From assembly GCF_025938095.1 (NCBI RefSeq), contig NZ_JAPCZF010000009.1:1-64000 (forward strand): DNA of 64,000 bases, given 5' to 3'. The notes below the pieces were generated by a model that was given only the letters and a program-made list of their open reading frames with translations, ran no database searches and had not been told where the DNA came from. Made by a program: the position numbers and the translations under genes. Positions 37,440-48,234 of the stretch are shown here, one piece after another. This DNA is from Novosphingobium sp. JCM 18896. Its GTDB lineage: Bacteria > Pseudomonadota > Alphaproteobacteria > Sphingomonadales > Sphingomonadaceae. Position 1 is the stretch's first letter. Every line of letters starts with the position of its first letter.

Positions 37440-37470
37440 GGCCCGCCGCTCCCCGCCGGCGGGCCAGTTC
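37440..37470 (+). terminator. Hairpin terminator
   Basis: A 9-bp perfect GC stem (GGCCCGCCG/CGGCGGGCC) with an 8-base loop is followed by AGTTCTT. It lies 39 bases after the gene ending at 37401. Confidence 0.65.
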
Positions 37471-37563
37471 TTCGGCGAACCGGGCATCGGCATCCCACGG
37501 CATCGATCGCGGCCGGCCAAACTCGGGCGCCCATGAGCCGGGGACAACAGAAGGAGCGGGATC

Positions 37564-39084
<1,521 letters not shown>

Positions 39085-39111
39085 CGTCCTCGCTCAAAGG
39101 GAGAAACAGAC

Positions 39112-40137
39112 ATGGCAGGAACCATGAAGGCGGCCGTCGTCCGCGCATTCGGCAAGCCGCTGATCATTGAGGAGGCACCGATCCCAACGGTCGGACCGGG
39201 CCAGATCCTCGTGAAGATCGCCGCGACCGGCGTGTGCCACACCGATCTGCACGCGGCCGAGGGCGACTGGCCGGTCAAGCCCAACCCGCCCTTCATTCCC
39301 GGCCATGAAGGCGTCGGCCATGTCGCCGCGGTCGGATCGGGCGTCACCCACGTCAAGGAAGGCGACCGCGTCGGCGTTCCCTGGCTCTATACCGCCTGCG
39401 GCCAATGTGTGCATTGCCTGGGCGGCTGGGAGACGCTGTGCGAGAGCCAGCAGAACACCGGCTATTCGGTCAACGGCAGTTTCGCCGAATATGTCCTCGC
39501 CGATCCGAACTATGTCGGCCACCTCCCCGACAATGTGGATTTCCTCGACATCGCGCCGGTCCTCTGCGCGGGCGTCACGGTCTATAAGGGGCTGAAAGCC
39601 ACCGAAGCGAGGCCCGGCGAGTGGGTGGTGGTCTCCGGGATCGGCGGTCTCGGGCACATGGCGGTGCAATATGCTCGCGCCATGGGTCTCAACGTGGCGG
39701 CGGTCGACATCGACGACCGCAAGCTCGATCTCGCGACCCGTCTTGGCGCGGCATTGACGATCAATGCCCGCGATCAGGATCCGTCAGCTGCCGTCAGGAA
39801 GGCGATCGGCGGGGCGCAGGGCGTCCTCGTCACGGCGGTCTCCCCCAAAGCCTTTCAGCAGGCACTGGGAATGGTCCGGCGCGGCGGCACGGTCGCACTC
39901 AACGGCCTCCCGCCGGGGGATTTTCCGCTTTCGATTTTCGACACCGTGCTCAACGGGATCACCGTGCGCGGGTCGATCGTCGGCACGCGCCTAGACCTCC
40001 TCGAGGCGCTCGCTTTCGCCGGTGAGGGCAAGGTGCACGCGACCGTCCACACCGAGAAGCTCGAGAACATCAACGACGTCTTTGCGCGCATGCACCGCGG
40101 CGACATCGAGGGACGGATCGTCCTCGACCTCGCCTGA
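39112..40137 (+). CDS. adhP: Zinc-dependent alcohol dehydrogenase (AdhP type)
   Basis: 341 residues. Catalytic zinc ligands lie in GVCHTDLH (Cys, His) and GHEGVGH; the structural zinc cysteines are in CGQCVHCLGGWETLC. The Rossmann motif is GIGGLGHMAVQYA. This matches AdhP-type ethanol-active enzymes. AAAGGGAG precedes ATG. It is transcribed with the upstream aldehyde dehydrogenase. In many bacteria this enzyme is raised under low oxygen, consistent with the FixL-like kinase encoded 3 kb away; direct control is inference. Confidence 0.93.
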   Translation: MAGTMKAAVVRAFGKPLIIEEAPIPTVGPGQILVKIAATGVCHTDLHAAEGDWPVKPNPPFIPGHEGVGHVAAVGSGVTHVKEGDRVGVPWLYTACGQCVHCLGGWETLCESQQNTGYSVNGSFAEYVLADPNYVGHLPDNVDFLDIAPVLCAGVTVYKGLKATEARPGEWVVVSGIGGLGHMAVQYARAMGLNVAAVDIDDRKLDLATRLGAALTINARDQDPSAAVRKAIGGAQGVLVTAVSPKAFQQALGMVRRGGTVALNGLPPGDFPLSIFDTVLNGITVRGSIVGTRLDLLEALAFAGEGKVHATVHTEKLENINDVFARMHRGDIEGRIVLDLA

Positions 40138-40222
40138 CCTCGGAAGAAAGACAAACCGAACCCATGCCTCCCTTTCAGGCCCGTCGCGGCACCGGCGAAA
40201 TTGCGGAAACGGAGAATAGGCT

Positions 40223-41209
40223 ATGCAACTTGCCATAATCGGTCTGGGACGGATGGGTGCCAATATTGCGCGCCGATTGATGCGCGGTGGTCATCAAATC
40301 ATCGCATTCGACCATAACCAGAGGGCGATCGATAGTCTCGCCCAGGAGGGCGCAACCACTGCGATCTCGCTGCAAGACGCAGCCACCAAGCTTTCTCGGC
40401 CGCGCATTTTCTGGATAATGCTCCCGGCAGGCGCACCAACCGAAAGCACGATCGACGCGCTGCTCGATCTCGCCAGTCCAGGCGATATCCTGATCGACGG
40501 CGGCAACAGCTTCTACAAGGACGACATCCGGCGCGCGAAGATTTGCTCCGCGAAGGGAATACTGTACGTCGATGTCGGCACTTCGGGTGGCATCTGGGGC
40601 CTGGAGCGAGGCTTCTGCATGACAATCGGCGGCGAAAAGGCATCGGTCGACCATCTCGATCCCATCTTGGAAACACTCGCGCCCGGGCTCGGCACGATCC
40701 CGCGCACGCCCGGCCGAATCGACAACGGAAGCGAGGATTCGCGTGCCGAGAAGGGCTATGTCCATGCTGGTCCGCCCGGGTCTGGCCACTTCGTCAAGAT
40801 GGTGCACAACGGCATCGAATATGGACTGATGCAGGCTTATGCCGAAGGCTTCGACGTGCTCAAGGGCAGATCCTCCGACAAGCTCGCGAAAGACGAGCGC
40901 TTCAACCTCAACCTCACCGACATTGCCGAAGTCTGGCGGCGCGGCAGCGTCATCTCGTCGTGGTTGCTCGACCTGTCAGCAGCGGCCTTGGCGGCGAATC
41001 ATACGCTTGACACGTACAGCGGCCGCGTCGCCGATTCGGGCGAGGGCCACTGGACGATCGAGGCTGCGATGGAGGAATGCGTAGCTGTTCACGTCTTGTC
41101 GGCGGCACTGTTTACGCGCTTCCGCAGCCGCGTCGAGGGCACGTTCGGCGACAAACTGCTGTCAGCGATGCGTTTCGGTTTCGGCGGCCATGTTGAAATT
41201 CCGCAATGA
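40223..41209 (+). CDS. gnd: 6-phosphogluconate dehydrogenase, decarboxylating (short form)
   Basis: 328 residues, the length of the short GndA/YqeC type rather than the 470-residue form. The N-terminal NAD(P)-binding motif is IIGLGRMGANIARRL; the conserved DGGNSFYKDD, GTSGGIWGLERG and KMVHNGIEYGLMQAYAEG (catalytic Lys and substrate site) are present. It oxidises 6-phosphogluconate to ribulose 5-phosphate with CO2 release, supplying NAD(P)H. It lies 85 bases after adhP and may share its transcript. Confidence 0.9.
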   Translation: MQLAIIGLGRMGANIARRLMRGGHQIIAFDHNQRAIDSLAQEGATTAISLQDAATKLSRPRIFWIMLPAGAPTESTIDALLDLASPGDILIDGGNSFYKDDIRRAKICSAKGILYVDVGTSGGIWGLERGFCMTIGGEKASVDHLDPILETLAPGLGTIPRTPGRIDNGSEDSRAEKGYVHAGPPGSGHFVKMVHNGIEYGLMQAYAEGFDVLKGRSSDKLAKDERFNLNLTDIAEVWRRGSVISSWLLDLSAAALAANHTLDTYSGRVADSGEGHWTIEAAMEECVAVHVLSAALFTRFRSRVEGTFGDKLLSAMRFGFGGHVEIPQ

Positions 41210-41337
41210 TCGGGGGGCGCCGTGCTTCCACGATCAAAAATGACCAGAAAGGGTTTAGTATTGAGCAAGACTGATTTTCCAAAGGATTTTAAGGAATGTG
41301 GCGCCGGTGGTTCCGCGGCGAATGAAGGAGCACACGC

Positions 41338-41775
41338 ATGAAAATCAGCCTGTCCGCAGCCCTCCTGTTCCTTGCCGTGCCCGGCGCGGCGCTCGCGGCC
41401 GGCGATGCGCTCGTCCACCGGGATCCGGGCTGCGGCTGCTGCGAGAAATGGGCGCAGATGATCCGGGATAGGCTCGGCCGGAAGGTTGTCATGCGTGAAG
41501 ATCCCTCCCGGACCACCTTCCAGCGCCGTAACGGCGTACCCCCCCGGCTGTCCTCCTGCCACACGGCTGTCATCGACGGCATGATCTTCGAAGGCCATGT
41601 GCCTATCGCCGACATTCAGCGCGTTCTGCGGACGCGCCCCGCGGGTGTTAAAGGCCTGGCGGTCGCAGGCATGCCACTGGGCTCGGACGGCATGGAAGTG
41701 CCGGGAGCACAGCAGCAGCGTTACGACGTCGTTGCGTTCGGCTCAGGCGGTGTGAAGATATTCACCCGACATTGA
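41338..41775 (+). CDS. Exported DUF411 metal-binding protein, copy 1
   Basis: 145 residues. The signal peptide (SAALLFLAVPGAALAAGD) leads into the DUF411 fold: HRDPGCGCCEKWA near the front (Cys cluster), PPRLSSCHTAV, the strand FEGHVPIADIQRVL and GLAVAGMPLGSDGMEVP. DUF411 proteins accompany copper resistance loci and the Cys/Met residues are plausible Cu ligands. GAAGGAG precedes ATG. A second copy with the same signatures lies at 62592. Upstream, 41210-41337 holds no gene. Confidence 0.85.
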   Translation: MKISLSAALLFLAVPGAALAAGDALVHRDPGCGCCEKWAQMIRDRLGRKVVMREDPSRTTFQRRNGVPPRLSSCHTAVIDGMIFEGHVPIADIQRVLRTRPAGVKGLAVAGMPLGSDGMEVPGAQQQRYDVVAFGSGGVKIFTRH

Positions 41776-41815
41776 GGCGGTGCGGCAAATGATCCGCAAG
41801 TAGGCGTTGCGCTTC

Positions 41816-42214
41816 TCATTGGAGACCCGATCGCGCGTGACGGCCAACCGCATCGAGCACCGCCCGGCCGATCAGCGGCTTGGGAATGACGTGATCGAAT
41901 CCGGCTTCGTGCGCTCGCCGTACAAGGCAATTGTCGTGAAAGCCCGAAATCATAATCGCGGTGCCGTTCCAGCCTTGCGCGCGCAACTGCTCCAGCATCG
42001 CAAAACCGTCTATGTCGGGCATGCGATAGTCCAGGATCACACAATGCGCATCGAGCGCCTCAGGGTCCGCCAGGAGGGCTCGTCCCGTCGTATAGCCGCA
42101 CACCTGATACCCGTGCGACCGCAGCAACAGGTGAAGCGCGCGTCGCACGGCCGGATCGTCGTCGGACAGGAGGACCCTGTACTTGCGGTTTGAAGGGGAA
42201 CGACGAGACGACAT
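41816..42214 (-). CDS. Single-domain response regulator (receiver only)
   Basis: 132 residues from ATG 42214; a longer TTG start at 42256 is possible. It is a receiver domain only: YRVLLSDDDPAVRRAL (acidic pair), VILDYRMPDIDG (phosphoacceptor Asp), IMISGF (Thr/Ser switch) and the conserved Lys in VIPKPL. No output domain follows. Such proteins act as phosphate sinks or via protein partners. It lies downstream of fixJ and fixL in the same direction and is likely fed by that kinase. Confidence 0.82.
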   Translation of the reverse strand: MSSRRSPSNRKYRVLLSDDDPAVRRALHLLLRSHGYQVCGYTTGRALLADPEALDAHCVILDYRMPDIDGFAMLEQLRAQGWNGTAIMISGFHDNCLVRRAHEAGFDHVIPKPLIGRAVLDAVGRHARSGLQ

Positions 42215-42299
42215 GAGGCGAGGCACAATACCGCAAGGGAGAAATTTGCTTCCCAAATGCCCATTTTTGGTCGGGTTCGTCGCTACGTAAACATCGCAG

Positions 42300-42923
42300 T
42301 CACTTCGATTTGCGGCCCATGCCGGCGGCGAATGCGATCCTCAGGGCCTCGGACAGGTTGCGAACATCGAGCTTGGCCATGAGGCTGGCCCGATGGACCT
42401 CGACCGTTCGCGACGAGCATCCCAGATCGTAGGCGATCGTCTTGTTGGGATGGCCGTGCGCCAGTCCCTCGAGGACTTCCTGTTCCCTGGGGGTCAGGCC
42501 GGAGATGCGGACCTGCGCTTCGGAGGCTTCGATGGAGCGGACGTCGGCATCGTCGATTCGCGCGAACGCTCGCGTGACGGCCTGGAGCAAAGCCGCCTTC
42601 TCGAAAGGCTTTTCCAGAAAATCGATCGCGCCGGCTTTCATCGCCTGCACCGCAACCGAGATATCACCATGTCCCGTCAGGACGATGACCGGCATGTTGA
42701 CGCCGCGTTCGGCCATCGCCGCCTGCACCTCGAGACCATCCATGTCCGGCATCCGGACATCGAGGATGACGCAGCCGGTCTCGGCCGACCTTGCCGACTT
42801 CAGAAACTCAACGCCCGATGCGTAGGTGACGACCTCATAGCCAGAGGTCTTCAGCGCGAAGCCGGCAGCCTTGCGGATGGCCTCTTCATCGTCGACCAGA
42901 TGTATGGTTCTTCTATCCTCCAT
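42300..42923 (-). CDS. fixJ: FixJ-family response regulator, copy 1
   Basis: 207 residues. Receiver domain 1-120: IHLVDDEEAIRKAA, VILDVRMPDMDG (phosphoacceptor) and FLEKPF. The LuxR-type helix-turn-helix at 140-200 reads LTPREQEVLEGLAHGHPNKT...RTVEVHRASLMAKL. It overlaps the end of the FixL-like kinase gene by 11 bases, so they form a cognate pair. A second FixJ homologue is at 54690. In FixLJ systems the regulator turns on genes at low oxygen. Confidence 0.9.
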   Translation of the reverse strand: MEDRRTIHLVDDEEAIRKAAGFALKTSGYEVVTYASGVEFLKSARSAETGCVILDVRMPDMDGLEVQAAMAERGVNMPVIVLTGHGDISVAVQAMKAGAIDFLEKPFEKAALLQAVTRAFARIDDADVRSIEASEAQVRISGLTPREQEVLEGLAHGHPNKTIAYDLGCSSRTVEVHRASLMAKLDVRNLSEALRIAFAAGMGRKSK

Positions 42924-44448
42924 CGTCTCCCTCCGCCCGCGCGTGGATTAGTGTGAAATGAAAGCGCGTGCCGCCGCCATCGGGATGCTCTACCCAGATG
43001 CGGCCGCCGTGCGCTTCGATGATGGTCCGGCAGATCGAGAGCCCGAGGCCCATCCCGCCAGCCTTGGTCGATGTGAAGGCCTTAAACAGTTGCTCGTGGA
43101 TCTCCTCAGCGATGCCGGGGCCGCTATCTTCGATCGTCACCTCGATCAGGCCATCATGCCGCAGAGTCGATGCCACCTTGAGGTCGCGGATCGGTGAGTC
43201 CGCCATGGCCTCGATGGCGTTGCGCATCAGATTAACGAGTACCTGCTGGACCTGGACCCGATCGACGAGAACCGGTGTCGCGGCGGGATCGACGGCGAAG
43301 AAGCTGCGCACGCCGCGCTCGCGCGCGCCGACCAGCGCCAGTTGGCAGGCCTCAGCGATGACTTGGGGAAGATCATGAAGGTTTTTGTCAACCTCGCCGC
43401 GCGCGACGAAGTCGCGTAGCCGCCGCACGATGTGCCCGGCCCGAAGTGTCTCTTGCGCGGCATCGTCCATCACCGAGCGCAGGGAAGCGAACGGCTCGCC
43501 GTCCTGCTCGTCCAGCATGTCACGGATCGTTTCCAGATACAGCGCGACGGCAGCGAGCGGCTGGTTGAGCTCGTGCGCGAGGGTCGAAGCCATCGTCCCC
43601 ATCGCGCTCAGCCGCGAGACATGGACCAGCTCGGCTTGCAGCTCCTTGAGCTTCAGTTCGTCCTGTTCCTTCGCGGTTAGGTCGCGGATAAAGCCGGTGA
43701 ACACGCGCTGGCCGTCTTCTCCGGCCTCGCCGACCGACAACTCCATCGGGAAGGTCGAGCCGTCGCGGCGCTGGCCGACCACCACTCGGCCCACGCCGAT
43801 GATCCGGCGCTCGCCGGTCTTGAGATAGTGTGCGATATATTCGTCATGACGGCCGCGATCGGGCTGCGGCATCAAGCAGGACACATTGCGCCCGATGAGC
43901 TCAGCTTCCGCATAGCCGAACAGGCGCTCGGCGGCAGCGCTGAACGAGGTGATCGTCCCGACCTCGTCGATGATGATCATCGCATCCGGCACGGTCGCCA
44001 GGATGGACTGCAGATGCTGCTCGCGCGTCTCGATCGATGCACGGACCGCCGCCTCGTCGGTGACGTCGCGCGTGATGCAGCCGAACCCTAGATGAACCTC
44101 GCCGTCGAACAACGCGGTGATCGTCAGGCGCGCCAGATATTCCGAACCGTTCTCACAAACCCTCCAGGCTTCGCGCTCGAAGGTTCCTTCGTCCAGCGCT
44201 GCCGCCAGATCGGCTTGCGGCCGGCCCGCCGTGACCTCGTCGGGCGGGTAGAACATGTCGTGGGGATTTCCCATGACATGTTCGATCGGCCAGCACTCGA
44301 TCCGCTCACCTTCCTCGTTATAGCTGAGCACCCGTCCCGAGACGTCGAGCAGCGAGAGGATGTAACCGCCGGCCTGGCGCAGGAAGAGCGATGCGAGCCG
44401 TTCGGTATGAACCGCACCATCCTGGGAATTGCGATCATTGTCGATCAC
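42913..44448 (-). CDS. fixL: FixL-like oxygen-sensing PAS histidine kinase
   Basis: 511 residues, no transmembrane segments. PAS1 lies at about 25-135; PAS2 at about 145-255 is heme-FixL-like. His201 in GRHDEYIAHY matches the proximal heme ligand and Arg221 in IIGVGRVVVGQRRDG matches the distal Arg of rhizobial FixL. The HisKA box has His292 (AHELNQPLAAV); the ATPase domain has NLMRNAIEAM, EDSGPGI and GGMGLGLSI. It should phosphorylate the overlapping FixJ product when oxygen is low. Two PAS domains instead of one, and a copper setting, are unusual. Confidence 0.88.
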   Translation of the reverse strand: MIDNDRNSQDGAVHTERLASLFLRQAGGYILSLLDVSGRVLSYNEEGERIECWPIEHVMGNPHDMFYPPDEVTAGRPQADLAAALDEGTFEREAWRVCENGSEYLARLTITALFDGEVHLGFGCITRDVTDEAAVRASIETREQHLQSILATVPDAMIIIDEVGTITSFSAAAERLFGYAEAELIGRNVSCLMPQPDRGRHDEYIAHYLKTGERRIIGVGRVVVGQRRDGSTFPMELSVGEAGEDGQRVFTGFIRDLTAKEQDELKLKELQAELVHVSRLSAMGTMASTLAHELNQPLAAVALYLETIRDMLDEQDGEPFASLRSVMDDAAQETLRAGHIVRRLRDFVARGEVDKNLHDLPQVIAEACQLALVGARERGVRSFFAVDPAATPVLVDRVQVQQVLVNLMRNAIEAMADSPIRDLKVASTLRHDGLIEVTIEDSGPGIAEEIHEQLFKAFTSTKAGGMGLGLSICRTIIEAHGGRIWVEHPDGGGTRFHFTLIHARAEGDDGG

Positions 44449-44455
44449 GGCATTC

Positions 44456-44929
44456 TCAGCGTCTGGTGAGGATGGCTTTCATCTGATCGATCTCCTGTCG
44501 CTGCGACTTTTCGATTGACCGGCAGAGCCCGATCACTTCCGGATCGCGCAGCTTCGCCTCGCGGCACATCAGAATCGCGCCGGAATGATGGGGAATCATC
44601 GAGCGCAGGAAGGCCGTGTCGCCGATCGTGGTCTGGGTCCGGATCAGCGCATAGCTGCCGAAGAAAGCGACGAGCGAGGCAGCGATCAGCGCGATGTTGG
44701 CCGCTCTCGAGGGAAACATGTGCCGCATCGCGAGGATCATTAGAACCACCATCGGCGCGACCATCATCAGCGTCATGTAAAGCATGTTGAGATTGTTGTA
44801 GAAACTGTCCAGCCCGTCGATCATGACGAACATCACGAGGTACATGATGACACCGCTGACGAGGGTCTGGAGCACAAGGCTCCGATAGGCTCCCTTTTGT
44901 GCGCCGCGGTGGCCTTGTGCATGGTCCAT
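44456..44929 (-). CDS. DUF305 membrane protein
   Basis: 157 residues from ATG 44929 (AAGGAG upstream). Four hydrophobic segments fill the first two-thirds (MYLVMFVMIDG, MMVAPMVVLMILAM, IALIAASLVAFFGSYALI). The C-terminal DUF305 signature is FLRSMIPHHSGAILMCREA, with a HH pair and Cys. DUF305 proteins are common in copper and other metal loci, and the HHS-M-C residues may bind metal. It lies between copB and fixL in the same direction; co-transcription with copAB is plausible. Confidence 0.82.
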   Translation of the reverse strand: MDHAQGHRGAQKGAYRSLVLQTLVSGVIMYLVMFVMIDGLDSFYNNLNMLYMTLMMVAPMVVLMILAMRHMFPSRAANIALIAASLVAFFGSYALIRTQTTIGDTAFLRSMIPHHSGAILMCREAKLRDPEVIGLCRSIEKSQRQEIDQMKAILTRR

Positions 44930-45017
44930 GGATCGTCTCCTTGATTCGGCCCCCGCCGATTTCATCGAGATTGCTTCGTGCCCAGACACCCCGCCCCACC
45001 ATCGACCGCTCCCGACC

Positions 45018-46220
45018 CTAGAACCAGAAGCGGACGCCAACGACGAAGCTCGTGGCATGGACGTCTTCGCCCGCGAGGCGGGAAAGCCGCGCCGTATCTC
45101 CGGTCTTGCGCAGATAAGACACGCCGACATAGGGGGCGAACTGGCGGCTGATCTCGTAGCGCAGCCGAGCCCCCAGCTCGATATTGACGAGTCCTGAGCC
45201 AATGTCATTTTCTGGCACATCCTGCGCCGAAAGATTGAGTTCGAGGCGTGGTTGCAGGACCAAGCGCTGGGTGATGCGCTGGTCGTAATAGCCTTCCACC
45301 CGGCCCAGCAGGTCGCCCTTGTTCGAGAGGAATAGCGCGCCCTCCACCTCGAACATTCCGGGCGCCAGTCCCTCGAAGCCGATGGTCGCATAGGTGCGGT
45401 CGGGCCCGCGTCCAAAATCCTGGCGGACACCGGCTTGCAAGTTGAAATAGGGATCTATGGCATGGCTGTAGAGCGCCTGGACTTCCCCGGAATCGATCCC
45501 CCGGCCGAACTCGCCTTCGCCCTCGCTCTTGAGCCACAGGCGGTTGATGTCGCCGCCGTAGAAGCCCTCGCCGTCCCAGCGATAGCCGTCGCGCCCGCTG
45601 TGCGCCTGATACTCGAATACGTTGAGCATGAGCTGACCGAATTGACCGCCGCCGCTTTCCTTCATCATCGCCTCGCGCGAGCCGGCCATCTCGCCGCCCG
45701 GAAAATCGCGATCGGCGTAGTGATCATGCGGGACCGGCGGTGGCGGCGCATCGCCGGCGGGAAGCGCCGTGCCGGTCATCTCCATCGCCGGCATCGGCGC
45801 CTCACCATGCTGCGAATGATCCATTCCCGGCATCTCGGGCATCGCCCCGCCCTGGTGCTGCGAAGGGTCCATCGCCGATGGAGGCGTGGCGCCGGATTGG
45901 TGCAGGCTATGATCCATGCCGGGCATGGCCGGCATGGGTTCGGCGGACGGTCGCTTCTGATCGCTTGCTGGCGAGCCATGCTGGGAATGATCCATGTCCT
46001 GCATGTTGTCGGCAGCCGGCGTGTGCGCGTCTGCAGGCTTTGCCTTAGGGCGGGATCGCACGGGCTGCGAGGCGCGGGGCTTGGTGGGTGCCTTGGCCGG
46101 CTTGGTCTGTGCAGCATGCCCCATGCCGGGCATGTCGTGCATCGAATGATCCTGCGCGAACGCAGGCGCGGCGAGTAAGAGCGCGATGGTACTACCGAGC
46201 ATCGGAAGCGAGCGGATCAT
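45018..46220 (-). CDS. copB: Copper resistance outer-membrane protein CopB
   Basis: 400 residues. The signal peptide is STIALLLAAPAFAQ. Residues about 24-165 are low-complexity with repeated MDHSQHG and PGMDHS units that bind copper. The C-terminal 235 residues are the CopB/PcoB beta-barrel (ADRDFPGGEMAGSREAMM..., ending SFVVGVRFWF with a terminal Phe typical of outer-membrane proteins). The start overlaps the copA stop by one base (TAATG). It works with CopA in periplasmic copper sequestration or oxidation. Confidence 0.93.
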   Translation of the reverse strand: MIRSLPMLGSTIALLLAAPAFAQDHSMHDMPGMGHAAQTKPAKAPTKPRASQPVRSRPKAKPADAHTPAADNMQDMDHSQHGSPASDQKRPSAEPMPAMPGMDHSLHQSGATPPSAMDPSQHQGGAMPEMPGMDHSQHGEAPMPAMEMTGTALPAGDAPPPPVPHDHYADRDFPGGEMAGSREAMMKESGGGQFGQLMLNVFEYQAHSGRDGYRWDGEGFYGGDINRLWLKSEGEGEFGRGIDSGEVQALYSHAIDPYFNLQAGVRQDFGRGPDRTYATIGFEGLAPGMFEVEGALFLSNKGDLLGRVEGYYDQRITQRLVLQPRLELNLSAQDVPENDIGSGLVNIELGARLRYEISRQFAPYVGVSYLRKTGDTARLSRLAGEDVHATSFVVGVRFWF

Positions 46221-48169
46221 TACGCGTCTCCCTTCGGGCGCACACTCACGACGCGCATCATCCCAGCATGCATGTGGTAGAGGAGATGGCAGTGGAATGC
46301 CCAGTCGCCGACCGCGTCGGCGGTGAAGTCCCAGGTCACTTTGCCGCCGGGCTGGACGATCACGGTATGCTTACGCGGCGCGTGATCGCCATGCCCGGTC
46401 ACCAACTCGAAGAAGTGGCCGTGGATGTGGATCGGATGTCCCATCATCGTGTCGTTGATGAGGTTGATACGCACGCGCTCGCCCTCGATAAAGGGGATCG
46501 GCTCATGGTGGTCCGACATCTTCTCGCCGTCGAACGACCACATGAACCGCTCCATATTGCCGGTCAGGTGAATATCGATGCTGCGGCTCGGCGCCCGAAC
46601 GTCGGGGTTGCGCTCGAGCGCCATCAGGTCCCTGTAGACGAGCACCTTGTGGCCGACGTCGGCGAGGCCTTGACCCGGCTCGCCGGTGCGATCGACCGGC
46701 ATCGGTGAGATGGTCTGGACACCGGGATCGCGCTTGATCTGCGGCGCATTGCCGAAATCGCGCATCTTCATCGAGCCCATGTTCATGGCGCCGCCGCCAT
46801 GGTCCATGCCCGCCATTTCGGCGCCGCCGCCGCCGGCCGCCATGGCCGAATGGTCCATCCCGGCCATCCCCGAGTGGCCCATGCCTGAATGATCCATACC
46901 CGGCGTCGCGCCGCGGGCCATGGTGGAGGACACGGCCGCCGCGCTCGCGGCTCCGGTCGCGAGGCGCGCCGACGCGTTCTGCTCGGCGCTCGGATCGACT
47001 CCGCGCGTCGCGCCGCCCGACATGTCCATACCTTCCATTCCGCCCATGGAGGACATGTCCATGCCCATGTCCTTCATATCGGCGAGCGGCCGGGGGCGCA
47101 GCAGCGGCACCTCGCCCGCCATGCCGGCACGCGGCGCCAGCGTCGCACGGGCCATCCCCGAGCGATCGATTGCCTCGCCGACGAGCGTGAAAGCTTTGTC
47201 CTCGCTGGGCGTGACGATGACGTCGTAAGTCTCGGCGACGCCGATCTGGAACTCGTCAACGGTGACAGGCATCACGTTCTGCCCGTCGGCCTGGACGACG
47301 GTCAGCGGCAGGCCCGGGATACGCACGTTGAAAGTGGTCATGGCCGAGGCGTTGATCACCCGCAGCCGCACTCGCTCGCCCGGCGTGAACAATGCGGTCC
47401 AATTGTCGGACGGGCCGTGGCCATTGACGAGATAGGTGTAGGTCGAACCCGTCACATCCGAAATGTCGGCCGGATCCATGCGCATCTGACCCCAGTCGAG
47501 CCGGTCCTTAAGCGGTTGGTCGCGGCCCGACAGCAGGCCCGACAGCGTCTGCCGCTGGAAGTTGAAGTGTCCCGGATTGACCTTGAGGCGGCGGAAGATC
47601 GCCTGCGGCGACAGCGGACTGTGATCGGCGAGCACGACGACATGCTCGCGGTCGTAAGCGACCGGATCCACGCCCGCCGGATCGATGATGATCGGGCCGT
47701 AGTGGCCTTCCTGCTCCTGCAGGCCCGAATGACTATGATACCAGTAGGTGCCGCTCTGCTTGACGGGGAACTGGTAGAGGTAGTTCGATCCCGGCTTGAT
47801 GCCCGGAAACGACACGCCCGGCACACCGTCCATATTGGCCGGCAGGATCAGCCCGTGCCAGTGGATCGAGCTGTCTTCCTCGAGCTTGTTGACGACGTTG
47901 AGCCGCACATGCTGACCCTCGCGCAGCCGGATGAGCGGCGCGGGCACGGTGCCGTTGATCCCGATCGCCCGGAACCGGCGGCCGTCGATGGTCATCGACT
48001 GGCGCGCAATGGTGAGCGTGATGTCTTCACCCGACACCGTGGGCAGCGTCGGACGCATCCCCGCCGAGATCGTCTGCGCCCAGGCCGGGAACCAGGCGGA
48101 AAAGGCAAGGCCGCCGCCGGTGAGGGCCGCGCCTCGCATGAATTGGCGACGGTCGAGAACGGATGTCAT
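46220..48169 (-). CDS. copA: Copper resistance multicopper oxidase CopA
   Basis: 649 residues from ATG 48169 (a longer frame to 48238 overlaps the sigma gene and lacks leader features). The Tat signal DRRQFMRGAALTGGGLAF is present. Three cupredoxin domains carry the copper ligands HWHGLILP, YWYHSHSG, HPIHIHGHFFEL and FHCHLLYHMHAGM. A Met/His/Gly-rich insert (about 395-490, with repeated MDHSGM and MDHS) lies before domain 3. It oxidises Cu(I) in the periplasm. It follows the CnrYXH-like regulators on the same strand. Confidence 0.94.
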   Translation of the reverse strand: MTSVLDRRQFMRGAALTGGGLAFSAWFPAWAQTISAGMRPTLPTVSGEDITLTIARQSMTIDGRRFRAIGINGTVPAPLIRLREGQHVRLNVVNKLEEDSSIHWHGLILPANMDGVPGVSFPGIKPGSNYLYQFPVKQSGTYWYHSHSGLQEQEGHYGPIIIDPAGVDPVAYDREHVVVLADHSPLSPQAIFRRLKVNPGHFNFQRQTLSGLLSGRDQPLKDRLDWGQMRMDPADISDVTGSTYTYLVNGHGPSDNWTALFTPGERVRLRVINASAMTTFNVRIPGLPLTVVQADGQNVMPVTVDEFQIGVAETYDVIVTPSEDKAFTLVGEAIDRSGMARATLAPRAGMAGEVPLLRPRPLADMKDMGMDMSSMGGMEGMDMSGGATRGVDPSAEQNASARLATGAASAAAVSSTMARGATPGMDHSGMGHSGMAGMDHSAMAAGGGGAEMAGMDHGGGAMNMGSMKMRDFGNAPQIKRDPGVQTISPMPVDRTGEPGQGLADVGHKVLVYRDLMALERNPDVRAPSRSIDIHLTGNMERFMWSFDGEKMSDHHEPIPFIEGERVRINLINDTMMGHPIHIHGHFFELVTGHGDHAPRKHTVIVQPGGKVTWDFTADAVGDWAFHCHLLYHMHAGMMRVVSVRPKGDA

Positions 48170-48234
48170 GGGCGGGCGTCTCAGCTCTTGTTCATATGGG
48201 CCTACTGGAAATACGCAGCCCGTCCGGACACCCC

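Noticed and set aside
45776..46150. Tandem-repeat or CRISPR-like pattern in copB and copA
   Set aside because: The repetition is codon-level (MDHSQHG units) within a coding frame; there are no uniform direct repeats with spacers.
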